Origin: Ctenosaura bakeri
Taxonomy: Eukaryota; Chordata; Lepidosauria; Squamata; Iguanidae
Assembly (NCBI GenBank): GCA_948474755.1
Contig: CAOLHI010001672.1
Coordinates: 124,001 to 188,000, forward strand
Direction: 5' to 3'
Length of the DNA: 64,000 nt
How positions within the stretch are numbered: position 1 is the stretch's first letter; every line of letters begins with the position of its first letter. The notes beneath the pieces are model-generated. The model saw nothing but the letters and a program-made list of their open reading frames with translations, was not told the DNA's origin and searched no databases. Position numbers and translations under genes: made by a program. Below are positions 33,001 through 38,036 of the stretch, piece by piece.

Positions 33001-33487
33001 GCTCCCAAGATATTTTGCTGCCCATAGTGATTGCAACACACAGTCCAAGACTTCTAATTTTCTCAGGTCTATGATATCCTTTTCTCAAGTTGTGGTCTTT
33101 CAAGCTGTGGTCTTCTGGAGATTAATTTAGATTATTCCAGTGTGCAGTATACAAATGCTACACAAGCCTGAAAGTTTTGGTTGGACCAGAGTTTGATCAA
33201 CATGGGTTCAGCGATAGTGGGACAATGTAAAAAAAAGGGTATATTTTGCAAACTGCTCTGAAAGATAAGCCTCTGGAAACATTTTTTCTGGACATAGCTG
33301 CAGGTCCTTATATACACAGATTACAGTTGCCTACCACTTCCAAAAGTTTCAAGCAGGACTTGCAAACTCCACCTCTGCTTCGAATCCTCAAAGACAATAG
33401 GAAATTAGCAAAGCATTACCTCTCAGGCAAATCTATGTCTTCTCTAGGATCAGAGCAGGACATGCTATCCTCACTGAAGTTACCATT
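3633..33487 (-). CDS. HEAT-repeat protein gene, MROH (maestro)-like, partial; 14 exons recognised
   Basis: Fourteen exons on the minus strand run from 33,487 down to 3,633. Each has an AG acceptor and a GT donor, and every exon-exon phase is compatible, giving about 667 uninterrupted codons. The product is almost wholly alpha-helical, with repeated leucine-rich helix pairs such as [14 protein letters not shown] and [20 protein letters not shown], which is the look of HEAT/armadillo repeats. The order of helices and short motifs ([19 protein letters not shown]) recalls the maestro heat-like repeat (MROH) family, but this is from memory of the family, so no symbol is given. No signal peptide or membrane segment is seen. 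The first exon(s) and last exon(s) are missing: no start codon was placed, and the 3' end lies left of 3,633 or off the window. The introns are loaded with retroelements. Function is unknown; HEAT solenoids usually act as protein-binding scaffolds. Confidence 0.8.
4584..4736 (-). CDS. MROH-like gene exon m
   Basis: The 153-nt exon is phase 0 at both ends, with acceptor tttttgtag and donor GTGAGT. Its 51 residues begin [20 protein letters not shown] and end in an acidic run ([10 protein letters not shown]). Confidence 0.82.
5889..5972. repeat. Imperfect inverted repeat, MITE- or hairpin-like
   Basis: The arms 5,889-5,916 and 5,945-5,972 are complementary over 28 bp with three mismatches (CCCCAGATTGC...GCCACAGGCC), with a 28-nt loop. 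It lies just before the Ngaro-like element. It may be part of that element's leader or an independent small palindromic transposon. Confidence 0.55.
6160..6872 (+). pseudogene. Ngaro-like Gag pseudogene
   Basis: The first part ([20 protein letters not shown], frame of 6,022) is followed after a break by [20 protein letters not shown] and [12 protein letters not shown], then [20 protein letters not shown] in the frame of 6,376. A cysteine-rich knuckle, [20 protein letters not shown] with [12 protein letters not shown], lies in the frame of 6,624. The protein would have bound the element's RNA. At least two frameshifts and a stop (near 6,300) separate the parts. Confidence 0.7.
6900..8330 (+). 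pseudogene. Ngaro-like reverse transcriptase/RNase H pseudogene
   Basis: The RT is open in the frame of 6,376 to a stop at 7,671. It has palm motifs [15 protein letters not shown] (Asp 328 of that frame), MPMGCSVSC and the catalytic YLDDFLMV (residues 394-397). A frameshift near 7,620 moves the rest into the frames of 7,599 ([16 protein letters not shown]) and 7,726 ([18 protein letters not shown]). RNase H remnants follow: [20 protein letters not shown] near 7,990 and a later DN/NRQS stretch ([14 protein letters not shown]) near 8,205. The enzyme would have copied the element's RNA; it is dead here. Confidence 0.75.
8640..9160 (+). pseudogene. Ngaro-like tyrosine recombinase pseudogene
   Basis: [18 protein letters not shown] (from about 8,670) holds the first catalytic Arg region. 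Further on, in another frame, [15 protein letters not shown] (from 9,029) is the HxxR box with His replaced by Tyr, and [10 protein letters not shown] has the nucleophile-type Tyr at 9,131-9,133. Stops and shifts break the frame. This identifies the element as a YR retrotransposon rather than a Gypsy-type LTR element. Confidence 0.72.
9415..9575 (+). repeat. DIRS left inverted terminal repeat
   Basis: It starts GGTTCTTCTTCGTGGTCTCT. From about 9,440 (TCATACACTAGGAGC) to CTCCTCAGTT it is the reverse complement of 15,314-15,460 with only a couple of mismatches (for example AGCTTG versus AGCTCG). Its outermost about 35 bp differ from the right end and are instead matched by the internal complementary region. 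Confidence 0.88.
9749..12199 (+). CDS. DIRS ORF1, Gag-like protein with zinc motif and RS domain
   Basis: 816 aa from a genuine ATG. Residues 8-40 carry cysteines and histidines as C8-x2-C11-x9-H21-x2-C24-x2-C27-x4-H32-x4-C37-x2-C40, a probable zinc-binding domain. A lysine/glutamate run (about 147-163) and a proline run (about 173-180) follow. Residues about 215-400 are very rich in Arg/Ser ([31 protein letters not shown]), resembling SR splicing-factor domains. The C-terminal third (about 480-760) is a conserved helical region, probably for self-assembly. DIRS ORF1 proteins are thought to package the RNA intermediate. It ends CGG-TTT-TGA-C at 12,191-12,200, one base before the next frame. 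Confidence 0.88.
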   Translation: MSALFKKCVSCGRKVALNDGHKECLFCLGESHNIRTCPICRDFTPQTLRNRSARLKSYCWEQSLRAIDETSTSKMADKKTTTPSTVSAAAVPSTSSVSGSVPAKTPISALPRIPKLSAAAKSAKGSSTARKAEASLTETPAKKRPAPDGGKGKEKEKKKKKKEKKCSPAGDVQPPPPPPTQQPSKGRGESVDLSEDEIEDVPQQRPDSPVADPPTLVEERHRPPSRRRSADLQQREPSASPERRSTSFRSRSRSSERPVASPPPRETREEQPRSSASRYTSASYVARYARESEWRERPASYRSHSPSYRDRYHRGPSRWETFQRSRSPRRQRESRSPRGDEARYRRHRSRSPSDRRSFSRSPSPRYHRAREPSPRYRAISPPPRVTATATRPTESVVTERATTTSACQTTPVTTKKVKSVVSQPKRDAATTTAPAAEKPRKATPVATAKEPESERQEDSPTSESYDSSAESEVSEAASQESPPLGFGDPIPDSAPEDVHQFSAMLLRMATTLGLKIADVEPEDDPVFSVFEGKQPATAPLPLLPRVSRLVKAAWDRPASAQPIPQRLEHLYRVQKDNAGYLFNHPAPNSVVVESAQTKGSGRQHTTPPDKEGRKLDAYARRFYSAASLQIRLSNTQACLAAYLKKVLDRLQPAMEAVPEDIRQASSVIFNEAISIARQQMASSRHAVEIASRVMAGSIGLRRHAWLRPADIQEDTRRRIEDLPFDGEGLFNSSTDEALDNLVKARLTAKKIGLQPATQARRASTFRPSWRRSSTSSFQRSAQSGQSRPSSGSSARRTIRRRPASSKKSSSETKSRF
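12201..14114 (+). CDS. DIRS ORF2, reverse transcriptase / RNase H / methyltransferase-like
   Basis: 637 codons; the open frame begins with GTG here, and the first in-frame ATG comes only inside the RT (FKMVTIP). RT: catalytic Asp 148 in [20 protein letters not shown], and YLDD at 212-215 ([10 protein letters not shown]). RNase H: Asp 379, Glu 411, Asp 436 and Asp 487 ([25 protein letters not shown]), all four present. The C-terminus has DLFATREN (Asp 519), PPF (560-562) and PYWP (584-587), matching the DAM-like methyltransferase domain known in DIRS elements. It copies the element RNA into DNA. Expression probably needs a +1 shift at the ORF1 stop. The reading frame is intact. Confidence 0.92.
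   Translation: MPGRTYQYPLFSLPSALGDRPTLARHLAEWQCVTTDSWVLSIVRLGYAIEFLDIPPRGAYYSTPSSPALLEEIQSLLQKGAIEQLPQEAKTTGFFSRYFTVPKADGTLRPILDPRGVNYYIRPKRFKMVTIPSILPFLHRGDWFASIDLRDAYFHIAIRPQHRRYLRFAVDDTCYQYKVLPFGLSTAPRVFTKCMAPVVSFLRTKGASVFPYLDDWLLVASCKQRLYHDVHMTLSLLTRLGLRVNPKKSHLEPARILDFIGATLDSTSARAYLPESRAQTLIRVAAHARTAPTLSARSVQQLLGYMAATTAVTYLARLRARPLQHWFVRIFDPLRDEQTLRLQLPEDVRSSLRWWQSRRNLMSGMPFQQPTPKVTVTTDASLYGWGAHCGELRVRDRWTDDETALHINALELLAVLKALRAFRHVVAGRTVLVLTDNTTAVCYINRQGGTHSTTLLNIALDLWEWCIRLHTHPVAVHLAGQENTTADALSRDTSSHHEWSLSGEAFRLIQDRWGEPSIDLFATRENAKCRRFCSRAGHDRASIGDAFQFPWTGELLYAFPPFPLLGWTISKILADRADAILVAPYWPRQHWFAPLLQAARDDLLRLPPTPDLLSHSSGRVLHPDLPRLALHAWRISH
13970..15127 (+). CDS. DIRS ORF3, tyrosine recombinase
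   Basis: About 385 codons from the TTG at 13,970; the frame is open from 13,925 and has no ATG before the core. It overlaps ORF2 by up to 190 nt in a different frame. The SAM-like N-terminal domain reads [19 protein letters not shown]. Catalytic residues are Arg 198/199 in ARRAGEI, HSTR at 328-331 and the nucleophile Tyr 364 in FVRHYRLD. The enzyme inserts the circular DNA form of DIRS into the genome by strand exchange, replacing the integrase of LTR elements. All expected residues are present, so it may be functional. How it is translated (splicing, a second shift or non-ATG start) cannot be told from the sequence. Confidence 0.9.
   Translation: MVRTPATSRTRRPAPVATDTGPALPFQRPSPPSGPATPGPPCLEDIALDDPVLGTVLVAARKESTRRNYQYKWRRFLTFANERSEPVSPAGLSTVLHFLLHLRQQGLAFPSLKVYLSAIVAYQPPRLAASAFFRNDTVKRFLKGLHHLYPPVSPPLPPWSLSLVLSQLTKPPFEPMATSDDRLLTMKTAFLVAVTSARRAGEITALRSDEPFTVFHRDKVVLRPDISFLPKVVSSFHLNQDIILPAFFPNPTTPLERSLHSLDVRRAVAFYMDRTASFRQTPHLFVCYGRRWKGLKVSTQRFSKWVVRTIQLAYELARKPSPVLLRAHSTRAVATSAALLRGVDLHELCRVATWSQPSTFVRHYRLDCRSRRDARFGREVLASVL
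15166..15260 (+). repeat. DIRS internal complementary region (ICR)
   Basis: Bases 15,166-15,203 are the reverse complement of the left end of the element (9,415-9,452, one TCT unit different). Bases 15,203-15,260 are the exact reverse complement of the right end (15,442-15,499). The two end complements are therefore joined head to tail, as needed to template completion of both termini during replication. Confidence 0.9.
15300..15505 (+). repeat. DIRS right inverted terminal repeat
   Basis: This is complementary to the left repeat from about 15,314 to 15,460, ending AGGTAAGCAACCTGTTCTTC. It contains the same GC-rich block (GCATGCGCAGTACCGGCG) seen at the left in reverse. Confidence 0.88.
15506..15985 (+). 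mobile_element. Probable 3' tail of the Ngaro-like element
   Basis: CpG-depleted, GC-richer non-coding sequence begins immediately after the DIRS right end and finishes shortly after AATCAAATAAAGTTGTGGCC (polyadenylation hexamer near 15,920). The composition and the missing 3' end of the Ngaro-like element to the left make this the likely other half of that element, split by DIRS. This is inference from position and composition; no internal repeat match was established. Confidence 0.5.
16126..16302 (-). CDS. MROH-like gene exon l
   Basis: The 177-nt exon is phase 0 at both ends, with acceptor tttctgtag and donor GTAAG. Its 59 residues begin [16 protein letters not shown] and end YCTLIGH. The following 11.4 kb intron carries the nested Ngaro-like and DIRS elements. 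Confidence 0.82.
16846..19215 (-). mobile_element. CR1-type LINE fragment, split by a solo LTR
   Basis: The minus strand reads jockey/CR1 ORF2 with [13 protein letters not shown] near 19,060 and [20 protein letters not shown] near 18,800, decayed by stops, then the 3' part ending GGGGTTGGACTGGATGGCC near 16,890. A 902-bp LTR interrupts it at 17,011-17,912. It is truncated at its 5' side near 19,215. Confidence 0.88.
17011..17912 (-). mobile_element. Solo LTR with 4-bp target duplication
   Basis: The insert starts TGTTACCCTG and ends CAGTAACA, giving the inverted ends TGTTAC/GTAACA with TG...CA borders. CAGT flanks both sides (17,007-17,010 and 17,913-17,916), and removing the insert restores continuous CR1 sequence. 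On the minus strand an AATAAA lies at about 17,203, some 190 bp from the LTR end, so minus orientation is likely. A 4-bp duplication fits gammaretrovirus-like (ERV1) LTRs, but the family was not identified. No internal coding region remains. Confidence 0.8.
19526..20401. mobile_element. GC-rich solo-LTR-like insert in CR1
   Basis: This 876-bp, very GC- and CpG-rich block begins TGTCGGGAC and ends CCGCCGACA (inverted ends TGTCGG/CCGACA). It sits exactly inside CR1 coding sequence and is flanked by GCTGC and GCTGG (4-5 bp duplication). It contains a 24-bp tandem repeat and an open frame of 90 codons ending with a basic/Glu-rich helix ([20 protein letters not shown]). The family was not recognised; a solo LTR of a Gypsy or ERV element is the best guess. 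Confidence 0.65.
19580..19651. repeat. 24-bp tandem repeat, three copies
   Basis: Three units of CTCCTCGCGAGTAGCGGCGG plus AGGT, nearly identical (one T for C in the first), lie inside the GC-rich insert. Confidence 0.9.
20825..21029 (+). repeat. tRNA-derived SINE with (CAA)n tail
   Basis: The sequence has an A-box-like region (TATAGTGGTTTCAGCACTGG) and a B-box-like GGTTCAACTC, then the body typical of squamate tRNA SINEs ending AAGGCACACAACAACAAC. Confidence 0.75.
21336..21525 (-). repeat. tRNA-derived SINE
   Basis: Reverse orientation: GTTTTGTGCCTTTAGTTG at the tail side and GGGAATCGAACTC (B-box complement) near the head. Confidence 0.7.
21623..21763 (-). CDS. MROH-like gene exon k
   Basis: The 141-nt exon is phase 0 at both ends, with acceptor gactttccag and donor GTAAGTG. 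Its 47 residues include a textbook HEAT unit, [20 protein letters not shown]. Confidence 0.82.
22332..22559 (-). CDS. MROH-like gene exon j
   Basis: The 228-nt exon is phase 0 at both ends, with acceptor gagaccag and donor GTATGTGG. Its 76 residues begin [20 protein letters not shown], pass through a polar linker ([14 protein letters not shown]) and end LLPPSVQ. The acceptor is purine-rich and so is the weakest boundary in the chain. Confidence 0.72.
22653..22835 (-). repeat. tRNA-derived SINE, partial
   Basis: It starts TGTGCCTTCAAGTTGCCTG and shares the body of the other SINE copies (ATGGCAACCCCATGAATTTC). The head is lost. Confidence 0.6.
23003..23120 (-). CDS. MROH-like gene exon i
   Basis: The 118-nt exon has acceptor atattatag and donor GTAAGAAG. 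One shared base is followed by 39 residues ([20 protein letters not shown] onward, ending IYIE). It ends in phase 0. Confidence 0.8.
23636..23775 (-). CDS. MROH-like gene exon h
   Basis: The 140-nt exon has acceptor cttctag and donor GTGAGTAG. Its 46 residues run from [20 protein letters not shown] to FEEDMLLV. An upstream GTGAGG could also serve as donor, but only GTGAGT keeps the phase with exon i, giving an Arg at the junction. Confidence 0.8.
23951..24030. repeat. Perfect 38-bp hairpin
   Basis: The arms 23,951-23,988 and 23,993-24,030 are exact reverse complements with a 4-nt GAAG loop. It lies in the intron between exons g and h of the MROH-like gene. No transposon signature is seen. 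Confidence 0.95.
24428..24950. repeat. Old DNA-transposon-like sequence (hAT style), unclassified
   Basis: CCTCTAGATGTTGTTGGGCT and, near 24,520, CAGGCCTGCACAACATACGG resemble ends of old hAT-type repeats. A GC-rich stretch with short open frames on both strands follows and has no recognisable protein. Confidence 0.3.
25262..25463. mobile_element. Palindromic MITE, copy 1
   Basis: This 202-bp element has ends GACCATTTCTGCC and complementary ATGGCC. Most of each half is the reverse complement of the other (CTGGGGTTTGCATTTTAG versus CAAACCCCAGAATTCC). It is flanked by AGT on both sides (25,259-25,261; 25,464-25,466). Confidence 0.75.
25577..25693 (+). repeat. tRNA-derived SINE, partial
   Basis: The 3' body and tail are readable (TTAGGCTCGCCATAAGTCAG, CTCGAAGGCACACAAC). 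The head is degraded. Confidence 0.6.
25855..26175 (+). mobile_element. CR1 3' fragment split by a MITE
   Basis: AAAGGATGTCATGTAAAAGA before and GGCTTCAAACTGTAAG...TTCACCTAAATATTAGG after the MITE are adjacent parts of CR1 ORF2 3' sequence, as seen undisturbed at 20,470-20,590. Confidence 0.75.
25908..26100. mobile_element. Palindromic MITE, copy 2, inserted in CR1
   Basis: This 193-bp element starts GGGCCTTTCCACACTATG and ends with the complement (GTAGTGTGGAAAGGCCC). TAG flanks both sides (25,905-25,907; 26,101-26,103). Removing it rejoins CR1 sequence, so the ends and the 3-bp duplication are firm. Perfect ends plus a 3-bp duplication fit PIF/Harbinger-type MITEs. Confidence 0.85.
27155..27269 (-). 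CDS. MROH-like gene exon g
   Basis: The 115-nt exon has acceptor attcacag and donor GTAAGGATG. One base completes Arg, then 38 residues ([20 protein letters not shown] onward) form two helices. The pattern after exon f is the feature that most recalls MROH proteins. Confidence 0.8.
27482..27936. mobile_element. Larger MITE-like element sharing the same terminal repeats
   Basis: The ends GGCCATTTCTGCATGGGG and the complement of CCCCGTGTGGAAATGGTC make an inverted repeat close to those of the palindromic MITEs. The flanks are AGA and ATA. The interior is CpG-rich and unrelated to the small copies, with no transposase reading frame. Confidence 0.55.
28145..28353. mobile_element. Palindromic MITE, copy 3
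   Basis: This 209-bp element has ends GGCTATTTCCACACTACA and GTGCAGAAATGGCC, flanked by CTT on both sides (28,142-28,144; 28,354-28,356). The internal halves are complementary, as in the other copies. Confidence 0.82.
28739..28911 (-). CDS. MROH-like gene exon f
   Basis: The 173-nt exon has acceptor gtcttccag and donor GTATTG. Its 57 residues include a basic Ser/Arg loop ([13 protein letters not shown]) and the HEAT-like helix [14 protein letters not shown]. The last two bases join the next exon as an Arg codon. Confidence 0.8.
28965..29530 (-). mobile_element. CR1 LINE 3' fragment
   Basis: The reverse complement matches CR1 ORF2 C-terminal and 3' sequence (for example GCTGCTCCAGAGAATAGG; TGGAATGTGTCTGAAGGAGG). 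It is decayed. Confidence 0.8.
29704..29847 (-). CDS. MROH-like gene exon e
   Basis: The 144-nt exon is in phase 0 at both ends, with acceptor tctttcag and donor GTAAGTTGC. Its 48 residues begin [20 protein letters not shown] and contain the aromatic helix [18 protein letters not shown]. Confidence 0.8.
29969..30026. repeat. Microsatellite (GAAA)n
   Basis: About 14 GAAA units, uninterrupted, in the intron after exon d. Confidence 0.97.
30436..30510. repeat. Short tandem repeat of GGGGTCTTATGCAGC units
   Basis: Three imperfect units containing GGGGTCTTATGCAGCACTT / GGGGAGTCTTATGCAGCC lie in a row. Confidence 0.7.
30672..30787 (-). CDS. MROH-like gene exon d
   Basis: The 116-nt exon has acceptor attgcag and donor GTAAGTT. 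Two leading bases complete the Asp codon, followed by 38 residues ([19 protein letters not shown] onward). It ends in phase 0. Confidence 0.8.
32017..32152 (-). CDS. MROH-like gene exon c
   Basis: The 136-nt exon has acceptor tttcctcag and donor GTAAGAATG. It encodes 45 residues from [10 protein letters not shown] to LLPIVRRTD, helical and hydrophobic, plus one base shared with the next exon to form Asp. Confidence 0.8.
32499..32685 (-). CDS. MROH-like gene exon b
   Basis: The 187-nt exon has acceptor gtaacag and donor GTGAGTT. It encodes 62 residues beginning [11 protein letters not shown] and ending ILKKLEEY, with two amphipathic helices ([35 protein letters not shown]). It opens with one base completing the codon from exon a and ends in phase 0. 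Confidence 0.8.
33420..33487 (-). CDS. MROH-like gene exon a (most 5' exon found)
   Basis: This 68-nt exon lies between acceptor tgtacag and donor GTAATG. It encodes a Ser/Asp/Glu-rich, probably disordered stretch ([14 protein letters not shown]...IDLPE). It starts in phase 0 and ends with two bases that combine with the A opening the next exon to give an Arg codon. The exact phase match is the main evidence that it belongs to the gene. Confidence 0.65.
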
Positions 33488-35730
33488 CTGTACAGGAGAC
33501 AAGATCAGAAGATTCAGAAACTAAAAGATAGCTTAAGCACAGAGGCTGCCTCGACTCAAGACTTTTAGCAGAATTACCCTGGCTCATTTACTCACATTTT
33601 ACAGGATGTCCATACAAAAGATGTTTCCAGACAGATGGTTTCTAGTTTTACCAGAAGAAATTGTGCAGCAACACAATCTTTTCTATACTAACAGAAAAGA
33701 CAGAAGCAGTAGTGAAAAAACTTGAGAGGATTACAAATTGAAGATGACACTGTCTCTTGACTTCCCATGAAGGAAGCAGCATTTGCCCAAGAAAAGCCTC
33801 ATCCAATGTGGTCATCCAACTAAAATTGTTCCACATTTCCCCAGTGCTACCTCCTTCCTACCTTCTTACGGCAGAAAGTCAAAGCTTTTCTTGCTTTTGA
33901 AAAGGATGGGAGAGTAACACAATTTCTACAGCTGTAGATAGTGTTAATGCTGCCTTCTTATTCTATCCAACCATGGTTTTGACCCATATAACACTATTTT
34001 TTTCTTACAGATTAAATCACATATAATAGCCCTATAGCCTTTTAATAGTACTATACATATATGTTACTATTAAAGGGTATGTTTTCATTCTAAAAGTATA
34101 TACTGCATGGGATATAGGGCTCTTTCACATAAAGGGTATTTTGTTGTTATTTTAATACAAAAGTAGTCAGAAAAGTGTTTTAGTGCTACTTTAAGATAAA
34201 AAAATTAAAGATTTTGTTTGCCATCTGCTTGATTTATATCCAATCTTTATTCCAAAACTGGGAAACAAGGTATAACACAAAAAGTTTAAAAGCAGGTACA
34301 GATAATAAGACAGAAAGCTATACTGGGGAAAAGACAACAACCTATCAATGGAAGGGCAACAGGAAGGGGACCAGACCAGCCCTCCTTGGAAGGGTTTAGT
34401 GAATGTGTGCCGAGCTATGACAGATTCAACAGTCCAGTCTCTTATTATGTATGTCATCACCTTTTCTCTTAAAAAAGATATACCTAAGATGTATAGTGTA
34501 GCTGTGATGCACTGAAAATGCACAATATCTCCCTTCAGTGTGGAAAGCAGTTTTGCTTAGAGTGGAAGATCAGTGAAGTTTTAGTGCTTGGAACCATATG
34601 TTTGGAAGCCTCTAGAGATGGTTAACTTTCTCACACTAAGGAACCCAAGCACTGTTTCTAGTATATTCCTGAACAATTAATGAATACATTGTCTATCACA
34701 CTGTATTCTTCCAGGCCTCAAACTGCAGGTGCTTCATGATGAAAGTTAAGAACTGTCCTTCTGTTTGTCAGTAAATGTTCAAAAACATCCATTATTTTGG
34801 GCTACAACAAACTAACATGGCTTCTTCTGTGTAGGGACTGAAGGGGCCTTTGCTCACACAATGCCCAACCAATTTCCTAAGGGAAGCCCACATCACAGCA
34901 ACAGCACTCTCATTCTATGCAAGCAATACTGAATTGTTAGGAAAAAAATAACTTCCCCTTGGGAACAACAACGATAGCAGTGCTGAAAAGGTAGCCATGA
35001 CAATCATGGTGACCATTAACTTGAGAGTCCAGGTTGCAGTACATTTAATTTTTTTTTCAATGTAGTGAGAGATAAGGCTGCCAAATTCCCCCGCTCATTC
35101 CTTATCCTGTCATCCTGTGCCCAACATGTTGTACTGAGTGGCTTTCAGATAAGCCAGTAACTGACAAAGCAGAAGAATAGATAACAGCTCTTGGGGAGAA
35201 ACAGTTATGAGGAAATGTGCCTATCCTGTTATTTACACATTAAATGTAGAAGTGAAGGACAGATCTCCAGTATTCACCCTGGCTACTCAAGATCTATCAA
35301 AGTGCACTCCTGATGCCATTTATAGAAACTTAACTATCATTTATTTTATTTTGTTTTTTGCTAAGACAATATGCAACTTGCAAACACACCAACCAATGTG
35401 GTATAATCTTTCAAGTGCTGAAGCAGGACGTGGCAAAGAAACCAAAAAAACATGGAATTCACTGGATGACCTTGAGCCATACTCTTGCAGCCAGAGCTAC
35501 TCCACAGGGTTGTTATAAAGATAAAAAGTAAAAGAGTCAAGTATTTCTCCATGATTTCAGTGGCAGAAAGAGGAATATACGTGTAAAAATTAAAAAAAAA
35601 AACCATAATCTTCTGGCATTAGAGAAATGATGTCAAAGTGTTTAGCAAAAGTGGCAAGAATGAAGCAATGTCATCTAGCGTCCACTTTGGTGCAGCTTCA
35701 CTGCTGGCACAATGAACTTAAGCACATGCA
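33488..35730. other. Non-coding region, no gene seen
   Basis: AT-rich sequence upstream of the most 5' recognised exon of the MROH-like gene. A fragment near 34,860 (CAATGCCCAACCAATTTCCT) resembles a dispersed repeat also seen near 30,090 and 42,840. No exon or promoter signal could be supported. Confidence 0.5.
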
Positions 35731-35737
35731 ACAGTGC

Positions 35738-35935
35738 ATTGTTGTTATGTCCCTTCAAGTAGTTTCCAATGTATGACAATACTAAGGCAAACTTGTCATG
35801 AAGTTTTCTGGGGCTGAGAGTTTGTGATGTGCTCAAGTTCACTCAGTGGGTTTCTGTGGCTGAGGAGGGAATTGAACCCTGGTATCCAAGGTTGCAGTCT
35901 AACACTCAAACCACTACACCACACTGGCTGCTCAC
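35738..35935 (-). repeat. tRNA-derived SINE
   Basis: Reverse orientation: ATTGAACCCTGG (B-box complement) and AACCACTACACCACACTGGC (A-box complement and 5' end) are well preserved. Confidence 0.8.
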
Positions 35936-36029
35936 AACAGTGCATGCCTCCCTCTATACTGCAGCCAGGCTCACAGGCTGATAAGTGTCTTCTTTCTTCT
36001 TCTGTAAAGGCAGTTTCATATCCAAAGGA

Positions 36030-37071
36030 TATGCTGACTCTGTGTAGAGAGAAGGCTATCAGTTGTAGGTTTAGTATCTCAAACTTGGTGATATCATGGA
36101 AGTGGCCTCATTTGTAAAAATTCATTGTATTTATATATCCCACCCAATTTTCACCCAATAAGAATAGGTGGTATAAATAAATTCAGTCTCCACATGCTGC
36201 CCTCACAACAATTCTATGACATAGATCAGGATAAGAGTTTTTCCCTCTTTATCACTTGCAGTGAAGCCACTCGTTATAACTCTTTCCTGTTCAAACCTCA
36301 AGAATCCTTTTCCTCAGCATGTTTTTTCTTCTACCGGGGTGCCTGATGTTTCCTGTGGAGAAACAGGAGAATTGGTAGTTCCAATCAAACATTTCCTACA
36401 GTAGTCACTGCTGCAGGAACTATAGAAACTCACCTGGGTGCCCACCAGTCTCTGCTCACCTCAGTGCTGGATAGATAATACTGTAATGGCTGCCAGTTCA
36501 CAGTTTCCCCTCACAGAAGCATACGCTGTGTCAACTCAGGGCCTCCTAGAACGCTGACTGGACAGCAGATCCAAACAAGGAGGAGAGAACAGTTCTGACA
36601 GTTTCCACTCTTTTCTGTGCTGGTTTGCTCCAGTTAAAAGCAATCCTGGCCTTTCAGGACAAGGACAAAATGGCACTCCCTTCCACAGTCCCCCTACAAC
36701 AGCTGATTGGACAGCTTGGTTGTACTTCACAGCTAATGATGGAACAGTCTTCAGCTGAGCCTGAGGGCATCAGTCTAACTGAGGGAGGATGCAGCTTAGA
36801 CCATGTGACAGTTTTGTCCTCTGTCACAGAGGAGACTGGTTGGGGCCTAGACTTTGCCTCTGCCTCAGCCCTGGTTAATGCCAGGGCTGGATCTAATGGA
36901 AAAGTATTCTCTTTCTTTTATCTGCTGGGAGCATTCAGTCAAACTCAGACAGCAAAGAGTTCTTCTAGCTGGATCCTACCAGCAGAAAGGAAACAGTTTT
37001 ATTTGGAGGATATCAAGAGGCACACATGTATGTTGACTCTGTGTAGAGAGAAGGCTATCAGTTGTAGGTTT
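36030..37071. repeat. 43-bp direct repeats bracketing about 1 kb
   Basis: Bases 36,030-36,072 and 37,029-37,071 are identical except for one C/T (TGACTCTGTGTAGAGAGAAG within both). The 956 bp between them hold an open frame of 149 codons (36,625-37,074) without recognisable domains. The sequences outside the repeats are unrelated. Confidence 0.85.
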
Positions 37072-37624
37072 TGAAAAGAAAACAAAGGGCTGAGTGTGGG
37101 TAAGGATGAAAAAAAATTGAAAAGGTGGGAACTGGAGGAACAAGAGTTAAAAACACGCAGAAGCCACTTGCTCTTTGGATGGTGACCTTACGAAACAGTT
37201 TGATGGTAAAGTGCATTAATGTGAGAGGAATGTATCAGGTGATCTAGGAAAATTAATTGGATTTCTTTCTCTGAAAAGGGTGTTTTCCTGGGGCAGAAAA
37301 CAATTCATCAGGAGATGTTTTCTTTCAGATCCCACATCTGCCTTCTTGTTATTTTTCTCTCAGCCTTGTCTGTTTGCTTTTTGTAAAACAAATGCTTGGT
37401 TGAAATAATGATTGTTCACACCCTCAAGGTAGCCATTTTATGACTGTGTCTAAAGTATTTCAGCAAAATTCTAAATATATCTAGTGGCAACCAAAAGTTG
37501 AGGATCCCTAAAGGAAACTACTTTTTAAAAATGCTGTAGAGCTCACATTTTGTGAAGAAAAAAGTCATATACCTAAAGTATGCTTGTCAGACCATCATCC
37601 CCCACCAGAATGACCAAATCAGGC

Positions 37625-37815
37625 ACAACTGAAGAGAGCCAATGTGGTGCAGTGGTTTGAGTGTTGGGCTACAACCCTGGACAACAGGGCTTGATTCCCC
37701 GCTCGCCCATGGAAATCCACTGGCTGACCTTGGGCACATCACATGCAACCAGCCCCCACAAAACCCCGTGATAGTGTTGGTTGCCATAAGTCAGAAATGA
37801 CTCAAAGGCACATTA
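37625..37815 (+). repeat. tRNA-derived SINE
   Basis: Complete head (GCCAATGTGGTGCAGTGGTT, GCTTGATTCCCC) and body (CCATAAGTCAGAAATGACTC) ending near AAGGCACATTACAACG. Confidence 0.8.
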
Positions 37816-38036
37816 CAACGGCATCTCTTTAAAAATACATATTAAGCACATAGAAATTTAAATACATAAAACAACAAATACGGATACACAAAACAACATA
37901 CGAAAAGAAAAAAGGGAAATAAACACGTTCAAATCTCCACATAAATAAAACCAAATTAAACTAACTATACTAAACAACTAAACACTGAACATTAAACAAC
38001 ATTACAAGTGTTATGACTAGTTTAACTTAACTAGTT

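Noticed and set aside
33590..33660. Possible exon of the MROH-like gene just upstream of exon a
   Set aside because: It has a donor-like GTGAGT, but the only frame reaching a codon boundary contains a stop.
36625..37074. 149-codon ORF as a possible gene
   Set aside because: No domain, no splice or promoter evidence, and its end lies in the 43-bp direct repeat. It is kept only as part of that finding.
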